This document shows, piece after piece, positions 54,301 through 62,251 of a DNA stretch of 64,000 nucleotides (positions are counted from its first letter, which is position 1; each line of letters opens with the position of its first letter). Source of the stretch: a virus; the IMG/VR virus record IMGVR_UViG_3300044633_001393, positions 1-64,000 of that record. The stretch is one strand, 5' to 3'. Position numbers and translations under genes: made by a program. Below the pieces are notes generated by a model. The model saw only the letters and a program-made list of their open reading frames with translations. It did no database searches and was not told the origin of the DNA.

Positions 54301-57300
54301 GCACAAGTGGTACTAGTGGATCATCTGGTATAAGTGGAACAAGCGGATCAAACGGCACAAGTGGTACAAGCGGATCAAACGGCACAAGTGGTACAAGCGG
54401 TACTAGTGGCACAAGTGGTACAAGCGGTACTAGTGGCACAAGCGGTACAAGTGGTAGTAGTGGATCAAGTGGTACTAGTGGATCAAATGGCACAAGCGGC
54501 ACAAGCGGCACTAGTGGTACTAGTGGTACGAGCGGATCTAATGGCACAAGCGGTACTAGTGGAACAAGTGGATCTAATGGCACAAGTGGTACAAGCGGCA
54601 CAAGTGGTACAAGTGGGTCAAGTGGATCAAATGGTACAAGTGGGTCAAGTGGATCAAGCGGTACAAGTGGGTCAAATGGATCAAGCGGTACAAGTGGATC
54701 TAATGGCACAAGTGGCACAAGTGGTAGTAGTGGATCTTCTGGTATAAGTGGCAGCAGTGGTACAAATGGAACAAGCGGCACCAGTGGCGTAAGTGAATCA
54801 AGTGGATCAAGTGGAAGCAGTGGTACTAGTGGCACAAGTGGATCCAACGGTACAAGTGGCAGTAGTGGTACAAGTGGTACAAGTGGTAGTAGTGGTACAA
54901 GTGGATCAAATGGAAGCAGTGGCACAAGTGGAAGCAGTGGTACTAGTGGCACAAGTGGATCTAACGGTACAAGTGGTACTAGTGGTACTAGTGGTACTAG
55001 TGGTACAAGCGGTACTAGTGGTAGTAGCGGATCGTCTGGTATAAGTGGGTCAAGTGGATCAAGTGGCACAAGTGGTACAAGCGGATCGAACGGCACCAGT
55101 GGGTCAAGTGGATCAAGTGGATCAAGTGGCACAAGCGGATCAAGTGGATCAAGTGGTACAAGCGGATCTAACGGTACAAGCGGATCTAACGGTACAAGTG
55201 GCACAAGTGGATCCAACGGTACAAGTGGTAGTAGCGGATCGTCTGGTATAAGTGGTAGCAGTGGAACAAACGGCACCAGTGGTACAAGTGGCACAAGTGG
55301 TATAAGCGGATCAAACGGTACAAGTGGTAGTAGCGGATCGTCTGGTACTAGCGGATCAAGTGGATCTAACGGTACAAGTGGTACAAATGGTACTAGTGGC
55401 ACAAGCGGTACAAGTGGATCTAATGGTACCAGTGGTAGCAGTGGCACAAGTGGTACAAGCGGATCAAGTGGTACTAGTGGCACAAGCGGAACAAGTGGAA
55501 CAAGCGGCAGTAATGGATCAAGTGGCACAAGTGGTATAAGTGGGTCAAATGGTACTAGTGGCACAAGCGGTACTAGTGGTAGTAGCGGATCGTCTGGTGT
55601 AAGTGGATCAAGTGGATCAAGTGGGTCAAGTGGGTCAAGTGGATCAAGTGGGTCAAGTGGATCAAGTGGTACAAGTGGATCAAGTGGGTCAAATGGTACT
55701 AGTGGCACAAGCGGAACAAGTGGATCAAGTGGGAGCAGTGGTACCAGTGGCACTAGTGGTACGAGTGGATCAAATGGTACCAGTGGAACGAGTGGAACAA
55801 GTGGTATAAGTGGGTCAAATGGTACAAATGGTACTAGTGGCACAAGTGGAACAAGTGGATCAAGTGGTAGCAGTGGTACTAATGGTACTAGTGGTACAAG
55901 TGGTATAAGCGGATCAAATGGCACCAGTGGAACAAGCGGAACAAGTGGTACCAGTGGTACTAGTGGTAGCAGTGGTACAAGCGGATTTAGTCGTGATAGT
56001 GGTAGCAGTGGTAATAGTGCCACAAGTGGTAGTAGTGGTACAAGTGGTAGTAGCGGTACAAGTGGAACAAGTGGTAGCAGTGGTCAAAACGGAACAAGCG
56101 GAACAAATGGAACGAGTGGCACTAGCGGAACAAGTGGAACTAGTGGTAGCAGTGGTAGCAGTGGTATTAGTGGTAGCAGTGGTAGAAATGGAACCAGTGG
56201 TACAAGTGGCACAAGCGGAACAAGCGGAACAAGTGGTACTAGTGGTAGCAGTGGTACAAGCGGATTTAGTCGTGATAGTGGTAGCAGCGGTAATAGTGCC
56301 ACAAGTGGTAGTAGTGGTACAAGTGGTAGTAGCGGTACAAGTGGAACAAGTGGTAGCAGCGGTCAAAACGGAACAAGCGGTACTAGTGGCACAAGCGGAA
56401 CCAGTGGTAGTAGTGGTAGTAGTGGTAGCAGTGGTACAAGTGGTACAAGTGGTACGAGTGGTCGAAATGGAACCAGTGGTACAAGTGGTACAAGCGGAAC
56501 CAGTGGTACAAGTGGAAGTAGTGGTACAAGCGGATTTAGTCGTGATAGTGGTAGCAGCGGTAATAGTGCCACAAGTGGTAGTAGTGGTACAAGTGGTAGT
56601 AGTGGAACGAGCGGCACAAGTGGTAGTAGCGGTCAAAACGGAACAAGTGGAACAAACGGAACAAGTGGCACAAGTGGAACGAGCGGAACAAGTGGTAGCA
56701 GTGGCACAAGTGGTCGAAATGGAACCAGTGGAACAAGTGGTAGCAGTGGTACGAGTGGCACAAGCGGAACGAGTGGTAGTAGTGGTACTGTTGGTACAAG
56801 TGGAACAAGTGGTGTAAGTGCTGGTGGAGGTGCTAGTGCTAGTAGTGGAAGTAGTGGTATAAGTGGAACTAGTGGTAGCAGTGGTACGAGTGGCACTAGT
56901 GGTATTAGTGCTCCTAGTGGTACCAGTGGAATTAGTGGTGGTAGTTTTACTGATCAGCCTAATTATTTGGTAAAAACTACTGGTCTTACTACGTTACAGA
57001 GTGTTAATTTTTTAAGTGTGGATGGTACTACATTAACAGTTGTTGGAACTGTTAGTGCTACTACATTGATAGAAACGTCTAGTGAAAATACTAAAACGGA
57101 TATTATGCCTTTATTGCCGCCGCAATTGGACAAGATTGTGTTATTGAATCCGGTGACATTTAGGTATAAGAACAACAATGAATTTAGTATTGGTTTGATA
57201 GCTGAAGAGGTTGTGAAGATATATCCTGAATTTGTTAGTTATGATGAGTTGGGTAATATATCTGGTATAAATTATAGTAAATTGACAGCTGTATTGATAC

Positions 57301-57371
57301 AGGGTGTTAAAGAATTGAAGCAGATAGTTGATGAACAACAAATAACAATAAATCGATTGATAAATAAATAA
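51363..57371 (+). CDS. Giant collagen-like fibre with S74 intramolecular chaperone
   Basis: 2002 aa. Residues 1-~127 are a globular attachment domain (D-P-C-E-V-S, then F-K-D-P-T-T-E-L-F-L-K). Residues ~128-1860 are Gly-X-Y triplets, almost all G-T-S, G-S-S, G-T-N or G-S-N, with virtually no proline. The last ~140 residues are a peptidase S74 (endosialidase-type) chaperone: a self-cleavage Ser at 1906/1907 with K1911, then L-N-P-V-T-F-R-Y-K and G-L-I-A-E-E-V, ending in a trimeric coiled coil. S74 domains trimerise fibres and cleave themselves off. A trimeric collagen-type rod this long would measure roughly half a micrometre (about 1730 residues at 0.29 nm). It may be a long fibre or adhesin and a glycosylation target. 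Confidence 0.85.
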   Translation: MSTLKKDPCEVSPIKLDNALYDYKKLTATFKDPTTELFLKIIDELRKIIYCRTSSQFFNNVATKQIPCDQKSKTWVFDHNLNSDLVLIQTYDENFNQLIPETIVLNNDNTATITFSFDACGYIIGVSGNISTSGTSGTGTSGSSGSSGEKGSAGSSGTSNTSGTSGTSTSSGTSGSQGTSGTNGEGGSSGQSGDIGTSGTSGENGSSGTSGSSGLLDGSSGSSGTSTTSGTTGTSGTRGSSGRSGTSGSSGTSGSSGTSGTSGTSGTSGTSGTNGTSGSSGTSGTSGSSGTSGTNGSSGTSGSSGSSGTSGSSGTSGTSGSSGTSGTSGTSGTSGSSGSSGSSGTSGTSGISGSSGSNGTSGTNGTSGTSGTSGTSGTSGTSGTSGSSGNSGSSGSNGTNGTSGTSGTSGTSGTSGTSGTSGTSGTSGTSGTSGSSGSSGSSGSNGTNGTNGTNGTSGTSGTSGTSGTSGTSGSSGSSGSSGSSGSSGSNGTNGTSGTNGTSGTSGTSGTSGTSGSSGSSGSSGLSGSSGSSGTSGSSGSSGTSGSNGTNGTSGTSGTSGTSGTSGTSGTSGSSGSSGTSGSNGTSGSNGTNGTSGSNGTSGTSGTSGTSGSSGTSGTSGSSGTSGSNGTSGTSGSNGTSGSNGTSGTSGTSGTSGTSGTSGSSGSSGSSGLSGSSGSSGTSGSSGSSGTSGSNGTNGTSGSSGTSGSSGSSGTSGSSGSSGTSGSNGTSGTSGSNGTSGSSGTSGTSGSSGTSGTSGSSGSSGSSGSSGSSGSSGTSGSNGTSGTSGTNGTSGSSGSSGLSGSSGSSGTSGSSGSSGSSGTSGSNGTSGSSGSNGTSGTSGTSGTSGSNGTSGSSGTSGSSGSSGTSGSNGTSGTSGSSGSSGISGSSGTSGTSGSSGTSGSSGSNGTSGSNGTNGTNGTNGTSGTSGSSGTSGTSGTSGSSGTSGSNGTSGTSGSNGTSGSSGTSGTSGTSGTSGTSGTSGTSGSSGISGTSGSNGTSGTSGSNGTSGTSGTSGTSGTSGTSGTSGTSGSSGSSGTSGSNGTSGTSGTSGTSGTSGSNGTSGTSGTSGSNGTSGTSGTSGTSGSSGSNGTSGSSGSSGTSGSNGSSGTSGSNGTSGTSGSSGSSGISGSSGTNGTSGTSGVSESSGSSGSSGTSGTSGSNGTSGSSGTSGTSGSSGTSGSNGSSGTSGSSGTSGTSGSNGTSGTSGTSGTSGTSGTSGSSGSSGISGSSGSSGTSGTSGSNGTSGSSGSSGSSGTSGSSGSSGTSGSNGTSGSNGTSGTSGSNGTSGSSGSSGISGSSGTNGTSGTSGTSGISGSNGTSGSSGSSGTSGSSGSNGTSGTNGTSGTSGTSGSNGTSGSSGTSGTSGSSGTSGTSGTSGTSGSNGSSGTSGISGSNGTSGTSGTSGSSGSSGVSGSSGSSGSSGSSGSSGSSGSSGTSGSSGSNGTSGTSGTSGSSGSSGTSGTSGTSGSNGTSGTSGTSGISGSNGTNGTSGTSGTSGSSGSSGTNGTSGTSGISGSNGTSGTSGTSGTSGTSGSSGTSGFSRDSGSSGNSATSGSSGTSGSSGTSGTSGSSGQNGTSGTNGTSGTSGTSGTSGSSGSSGISGSSGRNGTSGTSGTSGTSGTSGTSGSSGTSGFSRDSGSSGNSATSGSSGTSGSSGTSGTSGSSGQNGTSGTSGTSGTSGSSGSSGSSGTSGTSGTSGRNGTSGTSGTSGTSGTSGSSGTSGFSRDSGSSGNSATSGSSGTSGSSGTSGTSGSSGQNGTSGTNGTSGTSGTSGTSGSSGTSGRNGTSGTSGSSGTSGTSGTSGSSGTVGTSGTSGVSAGGGASASSGSSGISGTSGSSGTSGTSGISAPSGTSGISGGSFTDQPNYLVKTTGLTTLQSVNFLSVDGTTLTVVGTVSATTLIETSSENTKTDIMPLLPPQLDKIVLLNPVTFRYKNNNEFSIGLIAEEVVKIYPEFVSYDELGNISGINYSKLTAVLIQGVKELKQIVDEQQITINRLINK
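51744..56939 (+). repeat. 5.2-kb tandem array of 9-bp Gly-X-Y codon units
   Basis: Almost uninterrupted 9-bp units of the form GGT-ACA-AGT, GGA-TCA-AGT and close variants, coding G-(T/S)-(S/N). Interruptions are few (for example L, I, V, F or R-D at the X position). The pattern avoids stop codons in several frames, which creates long spurious reading frames on both strands. Such an array is prone to length change by slippage or recombination. Confidence 0.95.
55983..56600 (+). repeat. Higher-order repeat of ~270-279 bp within the collagen-like array
   Basis: Three copies of a block beginning GGATTTAGTCGTGATAGTGG occur at 55983, 56262 and 56532, spaced 279 and 270 bp apart. Each codes F-S-R-D-S-G-S-S-G-N-S-A-T then Gly-X-Y triplets and S-S-G-Q-N-G. 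The spacing differs by exactly one 9-bp unit, pointing to recent segmental duplication. Confidence 0.85.
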
Positions 57372-57380
57372 TTATATTAT

Positions 57381-60300
57381 ATGGCAATATTACAAGGTGC
57401 TCGAATTACAGGATCAATTATAGCTACAACTTTTATTAAAGCTAGTGGTTTCAGTGGCAGTTTAACTGCTTCTAGATTGTATGTACAAGGATCGGTTGGT
57501 ATAGGCACAACAAGTCCTGTTTATAAATTGGATGTAGTTGGTTCTGTGTATAGTTCTAATTATTTTTCAGTATTAACCGCAGCAACATATGGTCCAAGTG
57601 ATAATAGTGCGGCAATGCAAGTGTTTGGATCAACTGGTTCAGGTGGATTAACAAATACTATAAAGTTTGTTACAGTTGGTAGTGAAAGAGTTCGTATTGA
57701 CAACAATGGTAATGTTGGTATAGGTACAACAAGTCCTACGGGAACTTATGGAAAGTTAAGTGTAGCAGGCGGTATTCGTATATTAGATGATAATAATGCA
57801 AAATTAGAAATTGGTAGATATTCAAGTGGTGCATCCAATTCTTATATTAAACTGGGTTCAAATTCTAATAGTTTAAGAATTACTAATAATACTGATGCGG
57901 CTGATATCTTTACTATAGAAAATGGTGGTAATGTTGGTATAGGTACAACAAGTCCTAATTATTTAACGGATATACAATCAACAACAAGTCCACAAACTTT
58001 AAATTTAAAATTAAATAAAACATCTACAACAAATGACTACGCAGAAATTGCATTTCAATTATGGAGTGGCGCCGGTTCAGGAGCAAATACATTTGGCGGA
58101 TCAGGAACTTCTAGACCAAGCGTGGTTTTAAGAGCATTAAATGAAAATGGAGGTACCGCTGCAGGTGCTTTTATAGTGGGAACATTTACAGGCGGATCAG
58201 ATAATTCAACACTGACAGAAAAATTTAGAATTACATCAGTCGGTAACGTAGGTATAGGTACAACAAGTCCAAGTCAATTATTAGAAGTAGCTGGGTCTAG
58301 CCCAATAATTAGAGTATTGGCCACATCAGGTAATTCTACATTAAGATTAACTGATAATGGTGTAAGAAATTGGGATCTAAAAGTTGTAGATACTTCAGAT
58401 TATTTTGAAGTAGGTGGTACATCCGCAACTTCATTGGTTGTAACAGGAGCAGGTAATGTTGGTATAGGTACAACAAGTCCTGTATTTTCATTGGATGTGA
58501 CAGGTGGTGTTGGATTAAATACATCTGGAACTGGAGTATCCGTAACAATTGGTGCAAATAATACATCTGATAGATATTTACGCATTAGAAATTCAAATGG
58601 TAATTTTGAAATTGGAAGTGCTGGAAATCAACATTATTTATATGGTGTTGGTGCTAGTAATTTCTTTACTATCTACACAAATTCATCCGAACGATTCAGA
58701 ATTGCAGCCGATGGTAATGTTGGTATAGGTACAACAAGTCCATCACAAAAATTAACTATAAATAATGGTTCTTCAACAGGAGCCGGTGCAGTATATCCAA
58801 TTAGATTATCTGGAGGAACAATGACTAGTGTTGGTGACTCTACTGGTTTATTGTTTATACAAAGAGATGCAAATGATGATTACGGTGCTTATATAAGACT
58901 ATATACTACTCAAGCCAATCCTCAATATTTAAATCCAAGACTTGAATTTGGTGTACAAACTACAGATACAAATGTACTTGGTAGTGTTGTTACTAGAATG
59001 GTAATAACAGGAGATGGCGATGTGGGTATTGGTACAACATCACCAACTGCACAATCAAACTATAGATTTTTACAAGTTAACGGCACCAATTCGGCGGTTA
59101 TTGAAACGATGGTTGGTGGTTCAAGAATTGGTGGATTTGATTCAAGTGCATCAGCTTTGTATGTAGGTTCAATTGGTAGTTATCCTGTTGTATTCAGAAC
59201 GGCAGTTGATGAAAAAATGCGTATAGCTACAGATGGTAATGTGGGTATAGGCACAAGTACTCCTGCTTATAAATTGGATGTGGTTGGTTCTATAAATACA
59301 AGCAACTTCATGTTTGTTTCATATCCATATGGCAACGCATTTCCATTACAATTAACCGCCAATAACTTTCTAAAAGCTGATAACTATTATTATGGAATGT
59401 CAATTAATACAGGAGATGTAAATTATATTTCTGGTAAGTTCCTAATTAATGGTGGTACATATAAGAGAGTAGAACTATATGGATACGAAAATAGTGTTGG
59501 ATATATACCAACCATAATTCCAGGTGGATGTGTTGGTATTGGTACGATAATTACAAATTCAGGTTTACAAATACAAACAGAAGGAACAAATACTACGTCT
59601 GGTTCATTCTTGTTTGTAAGATCTACAAATTCAAGTTTTGGTGGTGGGGCAATTGGTGTTGGATATGATTATGCAGCTGCAGTTGGAGCTAATTTCTATC
59701 CATTTAGAATTAGAGCTGGTAGTACCAACACTATATTATTGATAAATAGTGCGGGTGTAGTTTATGCGGGTGATACTACAGGAGCAGTTGCTTATGGTAA
59801 TCATGACCCATATTATGCTTTTAATCAAGATACCAATACTGGTATGGATTGGGCAGCCGCTGATACACTAACATTTAAAACAGGTGGTAGTGAAAGAATG
59901 CGTATTGCTTCTAATGGCAGTGTTGGCATAGGTACAACAAGTCCTAATTATACACTTCAAGTTAACGGAACTTTTTACGTAAACAGCACAACATATATGA
60001 ATGGATCTTTGACAGTTGAAGATTCATTCATAATAGATGGTAGGTTGGCAGGTAGTTTTGGTACGGGTTCTATACTAATGAAGAGTGGAAATTCTTCTGG
60101 TACTTGGAATCAATTTAATATATTTTACTATAAAAACTCAAGTATCGATAGACTCGGTTTTGTTGATGGTGGTTCTGTAGAAATATTAACTCTAAAAAAT
60201 GGTGGTAATGTTGGTATAGGCACAACGAGTCCTGTTAATAAATTGCATATAAGTGGATCTTCTACAAATTTACCACTTAAATTGGAAGGATTGACAAGTA

Positions 60301-60869
60301 ACGCAACTGGATATTTTCTAACAGTTGATAATACAACCGGCGTTGTATACAAATCTACCGGTGGTGCTAATGGAACAAGTGGCACCAGTGGCGCAAATGG
60401 CAGTCCAGGTGGTGCGGGTAGCAGTGGTACCAATGGAACGAGTGGCACCAGTGGCGCAAATGGTAATCCAGGTACCAGTGGCACTAGTGGCGCAAATGGT
60501 AATGCTGGGTCTAGTGGTATTACTGGTACCAGTGGTACTAGCGGTGTCACAAATATAAAAGCATGGATTCACTTTAATGGAACAGGCACACCATCATCTA
60601 ACGCGTCTAATAACGTATCATCCATAACTGATAATGGTACCGGCGATTATACAATTAACTTTACCACTGCATTTTCTAATGCAAATTATGTGGTAGCTGG
60701 TACAGCAACTTATCAATATGAAAATCCCGGTCAATCTATAAATAATATGTTTATTGCAGTACCAAGAAGACCTACAGCACAATTAGCTGGTAGTTGTAGA
60801 ATTTCTACGCCTGGTTCTGATAACGTATTATACGATTGCGATTATGTTAGAGTATTATTTTCAAATTAA
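57381..60869 (+). CDS. Tail fibre/adhesin with VGIGTTSP repeats and C-terminal receptor-type domain
   Basis: 1162 aa. Eleven copies of a V-G-I-G-T-T-S-P motif, each followed by a short L-x-V strand, are spaced 45-120 residues apart through residues ~35-960. They mark beta-helical or trimeric fibre segments. A short collagen-like stretch (~20 triplets with A-N, S-P and N-P) spans ~995-1055. The last ~105 residues (K-A-W-I-H-F-N-G-T-G, then N-G-T-G-D-Y-T-I-N-F-T) are a compact tip domain common at the ends of phage fibres, likely receptor-binding. It lacks an S74 chaperone and begins 9 bp after the collagen-like fibre gene, so the two may assemble together. Confidence 0.75.
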   Translation: MAILQGARITGSIIATTFIKASGFSGSLTASRLYVQGSVGIGTTSPVYKLDVVGSVYSSNYFSVLTAATYGPSDNSAAMQVFGSTGSGGLTNTIKFVTVGSERVRIDNNGNVGIGTTSPTGTYGKLSVAGGIRILDDNNAKLEIGRYSSGASNSYIKLGSNSNSLRITNNTDAADIFTIENGGNVGIGTTSPNYLTDIQSTTSPQTLNLKLNKTSTTNDYAEIAFQLWSGAGSGANTFGGSGTSRPSVVLRALNENGGTAAGAFIVGTFTGGSDNSTLTEKFRITSVGNVGIGTTSPSQLLEVAGSSPIIRVLATSGNSTLRLTDNGVRNWDLKVVDTSDYFEVGGTSATSLVVTGAGNVGIGTTSPVFSLDVTGGVGLNTSGTGVSVTIGANNTSDRYLRIRNSNGNFEIGSAGNQHYLYGVGASNFFTIYTNSSERFRIAADGNVGIGTTSPSQKLTINNGSSTGAGAVYPIRLSGGTMTSVGDSTGLLFIQRDANDDYGAYIRLYTTQANPQYLNPRLEFGVQTTDTNVLGSVVTRMVITGDGDVGIGTTSPTAQSNYRFLQVNGTNSAVIETMVGGSRIGGFDSSASALYVGSIGSYPVVFRTAVDEKMRIATDGNVGIGTSTPAYKLDVVGSINTSNFMFVSYPYGNAFPLQLTANNFLKADNYYYGMSINTGDVNYISGKFLINGGTYKRVELYGYENSVGYIPTIIPGGCVGIGTIITNSGLQIQTEGTNTTSGSFLFVRSTNSSFGGGAIGVGYDYAAAVGANFYPFRIRAGSTNTILLINSAGVVYAGDTTGAVAYGNHDPYYAFNQDTNTGMDWAAADTLTFKTGGSERMRIASNGSVGIGTTSPNYTLQVNGTFYVNSTTYMNGSLTVEDSFIIDGRLAGSFGTGSILMKSGNSSGTWNQFNIFYYKNSSIDRLGFVDGGSVEILTLKNGGNVGIGTTSPVNKLHISGSSTNLPLKLEGLTSNATGYFLTVDNTTGVVYKSTGGANGTSGTSGANGSPGGAGSSGTNGTSGTSGANGNPGTSGTSGANGNAGSSGITGTSGTSGVTNIKAWIHFNGTGTPSSNASNNVSSITDNGTGDYTINFTTAFSNANYVVAGTATYQYENPGQSINNMFIAVPRRPTAQLAGSCRISTPGSDNVLYDCDYVRVLFSN
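57484..60239 (+). repeat. Dispersed VGIGTTSP coding repeat
   Basis: The nucleotide core GGTATAGGTACAACAAGTCC recurs almost unchanged in most of the eleven copies (for example near 57717, 57936, 58251, 58461 and 58716), while the sequence between copies is unrelated. Near-identity at synonymous sites suggests gene conversion or recent module shuffling. Confidence 0.8.
60364..60546 (+). repeat. Short collagen-like segment in the second fibre
   Basis: About twenty Gly-X-Y triplets (G-A-N, G-T-S, G-S-P, G-N-P) in codons like those of the large array, but including Ala and Pro. It joins the repeat shaft to the C-terminal tip domain. Confidence 0.85.
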
Positions 60870-60884
60870 ATTTAATATAACACT

Positions 60885-60913
60885 TGACTTTTGCTTTTAT
60901 ATAAAGTATAAGC
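60885..60913 (+). promoter_or_regulatory. Sigma70-like promoter upstream of a structured leader
   Basis: TTGACT (60885-60890), a 17-bp spacer and TATAAG (60908-60913), starting 16 bp after the fibre stop. Unlike the other sigma70-like promoters here it lies about 110 nt before the next start codon, leaving room for a leader or small RNA. Confidence 0.6.
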
Positions 60914-60922
60914 TAAAGCTAG

Positions 60923-61000
60923 CGCTTAGTTAACTAAATGGTTAAGTTAATTATTAAATAATAATACTAAAATATTGATAGTTAAATTAACTGTAAGCGC
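60923..61000 (+). ncRNA. Possible small structured RNA, cloverleaf-like
   Basis: A 7-bp closing stem (GCGCTTA at 60923-60929 with TAAGCGC at 60994-61000) encloses three short hairpins: TTAACT/AGTTAA (60931-60951), TTAT/ATAA (60952-60964) and AGTTA/TAACT (60980-60992). The overall shape and length (78 nt) resemble a tRNA. However, the T-loop lacks its usual sequence and no credible anticodon loop is seen, so I do not call a tRNA. It lies just downstream of a sigma70-like promoter. It could be a small RNA, a degenerate tRNA or a regulatory leader of the next gene. Confidence 0.4.
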
Positions 61001-61024
61001 ATAATATGCTACTATTTATTATAA

Positions 61025-62188
61025 ATGATTACTAATAAACATAAAATATATTTGGATATGGATGGTGTGATAAGTGATTGGGAATTGCAATTCAAGCGAT
61101 ATAGTGGTGGTGTACCTGTTGAAACTTATGATGCTGAACACGGTAAAAAGAATAGATTTAAGTTTGTAGATAAGAATTGTCCTGAATACTATTCTAGTAT
61201 GCCTTGGATGAAAGATGGCAGATTGCTTTATAATTTTGTATCAAATTTGCCTGTAGAGATATTGAGTCATGCGCCTACCAATTTGGCATATGTTGGTAAA
61301 AAGCAGTGGTTAGCCAATAACAATATTGATATTAAAGCTAATTTGGTACCGCATAGAAATTTAAAAGCAAAGTTTGCAACTCCTGATAGTATTTTGATAG
61401 ATGACCGTGAAGATAATGTAAATGATTTTATCAAAGCTGGTGGTAAAGCAATATTGCATAAAAGCGCAATAGATACAATTAATAAACTAAAAGAAATGTT
61501 GGGTATCAAAGAATCTCATAGAATTTATAATAGCATTTTAAATCCTGAGATATGGGCTACTGAAAATGCTATTAAACCTGATGTATTAAACAAGTTATTA
61601 ACTATTGCAAATACTTTTTACAAAGATACTGATTTGAATGTACCTCTTGAAAATATATACTTTCTTGGTAGTACTGCCGGATATAATTGGACACCAACAA
61701 GTGATATTGACTTACATTTGGTTGTAGATTTTTCCAAAATTGATCCAAATGAAGAACTGGTTAAGAATTATGTGGATGGCTTAAAAAGCAAATGGAATGA
61801 AAACCACAACATTAGAATTGGCAATCATCCAGTGGAAGTTTACATTCAAGATATTAAAGAGGTCAATAGAAGTCAAGCTGTATATAGTTTGATGAAAAAT
61901 GAATGGGTAAAAAAGCCAAAAATAGAAGACATTCAGATTGATAAAGATGCTATTACAAAGAAATACAAACAATATGTTTCGTTTATTTCCACAGCTATAA
62001 AAGAACAAAATTTAGATAAATTAAAGCGTTTAGTTAAACGTTTGTATGAAATGAGAGAAGCTGGATTAAGTAAGAGCGGCGAGTATAGTACAGAAAATTT
62101 GGTGTTTAAACTTTTAAGATCCACAGGTTACGTCAATCAACTAAAAAATGCTATCACAAATATTACAGATAAAAATTTGAGTAAATGA
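61025..62188 (+). CDS. HAD-family phosphatase fused to a Pol beta-type nucleotidyltransferase
   Basis: 387 aa. Residues 1-~160 are a HAD hydrolase: D11-M-D13-G-V (nucleophile and acid), S80 in I-L-S-H-A-P, and I-D-D126/127-R-E-D-N. Residues ~165-385 hold a minimal nucleotidyltransferase, G-S-T-A-G-Y-N-W-T-P-T-S-D227-I-D229-L-H, with a further V-E-V-Y strand and a helical C-terminus. HAD domains in phages act as nucleotidases or end-healing phosphatases; this NTase type adds nucleotides to small molecules, RNA or protein. Linking both suggests nucleic-acid end repair or a two-step modification. It has its own promoter and possible structured leader. Confidence 0.65.
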   Translation: MITNKHKIYLDMDGVISDWELQFKRYSGGVPVETYDAEHGKKNRFKFVDKNCPEYYSSMPWMKDGRLLYNFVSNLPVEILSHAPTNLAYVGKKQWLANNNIDIKANLVPHRNLKAKFATPDSILIDDREDNVNDFIKAGGKAILHKSAIDTINKLKEMLGIKESHRIYNSILNPEIWATENAIKPDVLNKLLTIANTFYKDTDLNVPLENIYFLGSTAGYNWTPTSDIDLHLVVDFSKIDPNEELVKNYVDGLKSKWNENHNIRIGNHPVEVYIQDIKEVNRSQAVYSLMKNEWVKKPKIEDIQIDKDAITKKYKQYVSFISTAIKEQNLDKLKRLVKRLYEMREAGLSKSGEYSTENLVFKLLRSTGYVNQLKNAITNITDKNLSK

Positions 62189-62251
62189 TAAAAAACTTTA
62201 TATAAAACTAAATCGTTTAATATTTATATTCAAGAACAATAAGGTAAAAAT

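Noticed and set aside
51932-56023. A 1363-codon open frame on the minus strand, made of Pro-Leu-Val-Pro-Leu-type repeats, plus several Gln/Val-rich + strand frames
   Set aside because: All are shadows of the 9-bp Gly-X-Y array, whose units lack stop codons in most frames. The + frame alone has sensible domains at both ends and the S74 chaperone.
51744-56939. CRISPR-like array
   Set aside because: The repeat is a continuous 9-bp codon unit within a gene, with no constant repeat/variable spacer alternation and no cas genes nearby.
60922-61001. tRNA gene
   Set aside because: Closing stem and a D-arm-like hairpin are present, but the T-loop consensus is missing, the T-stem pairs poorly with correct spacing, and no acceptable anticodon loop can be drawn. 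Kept only as a structured RNA.
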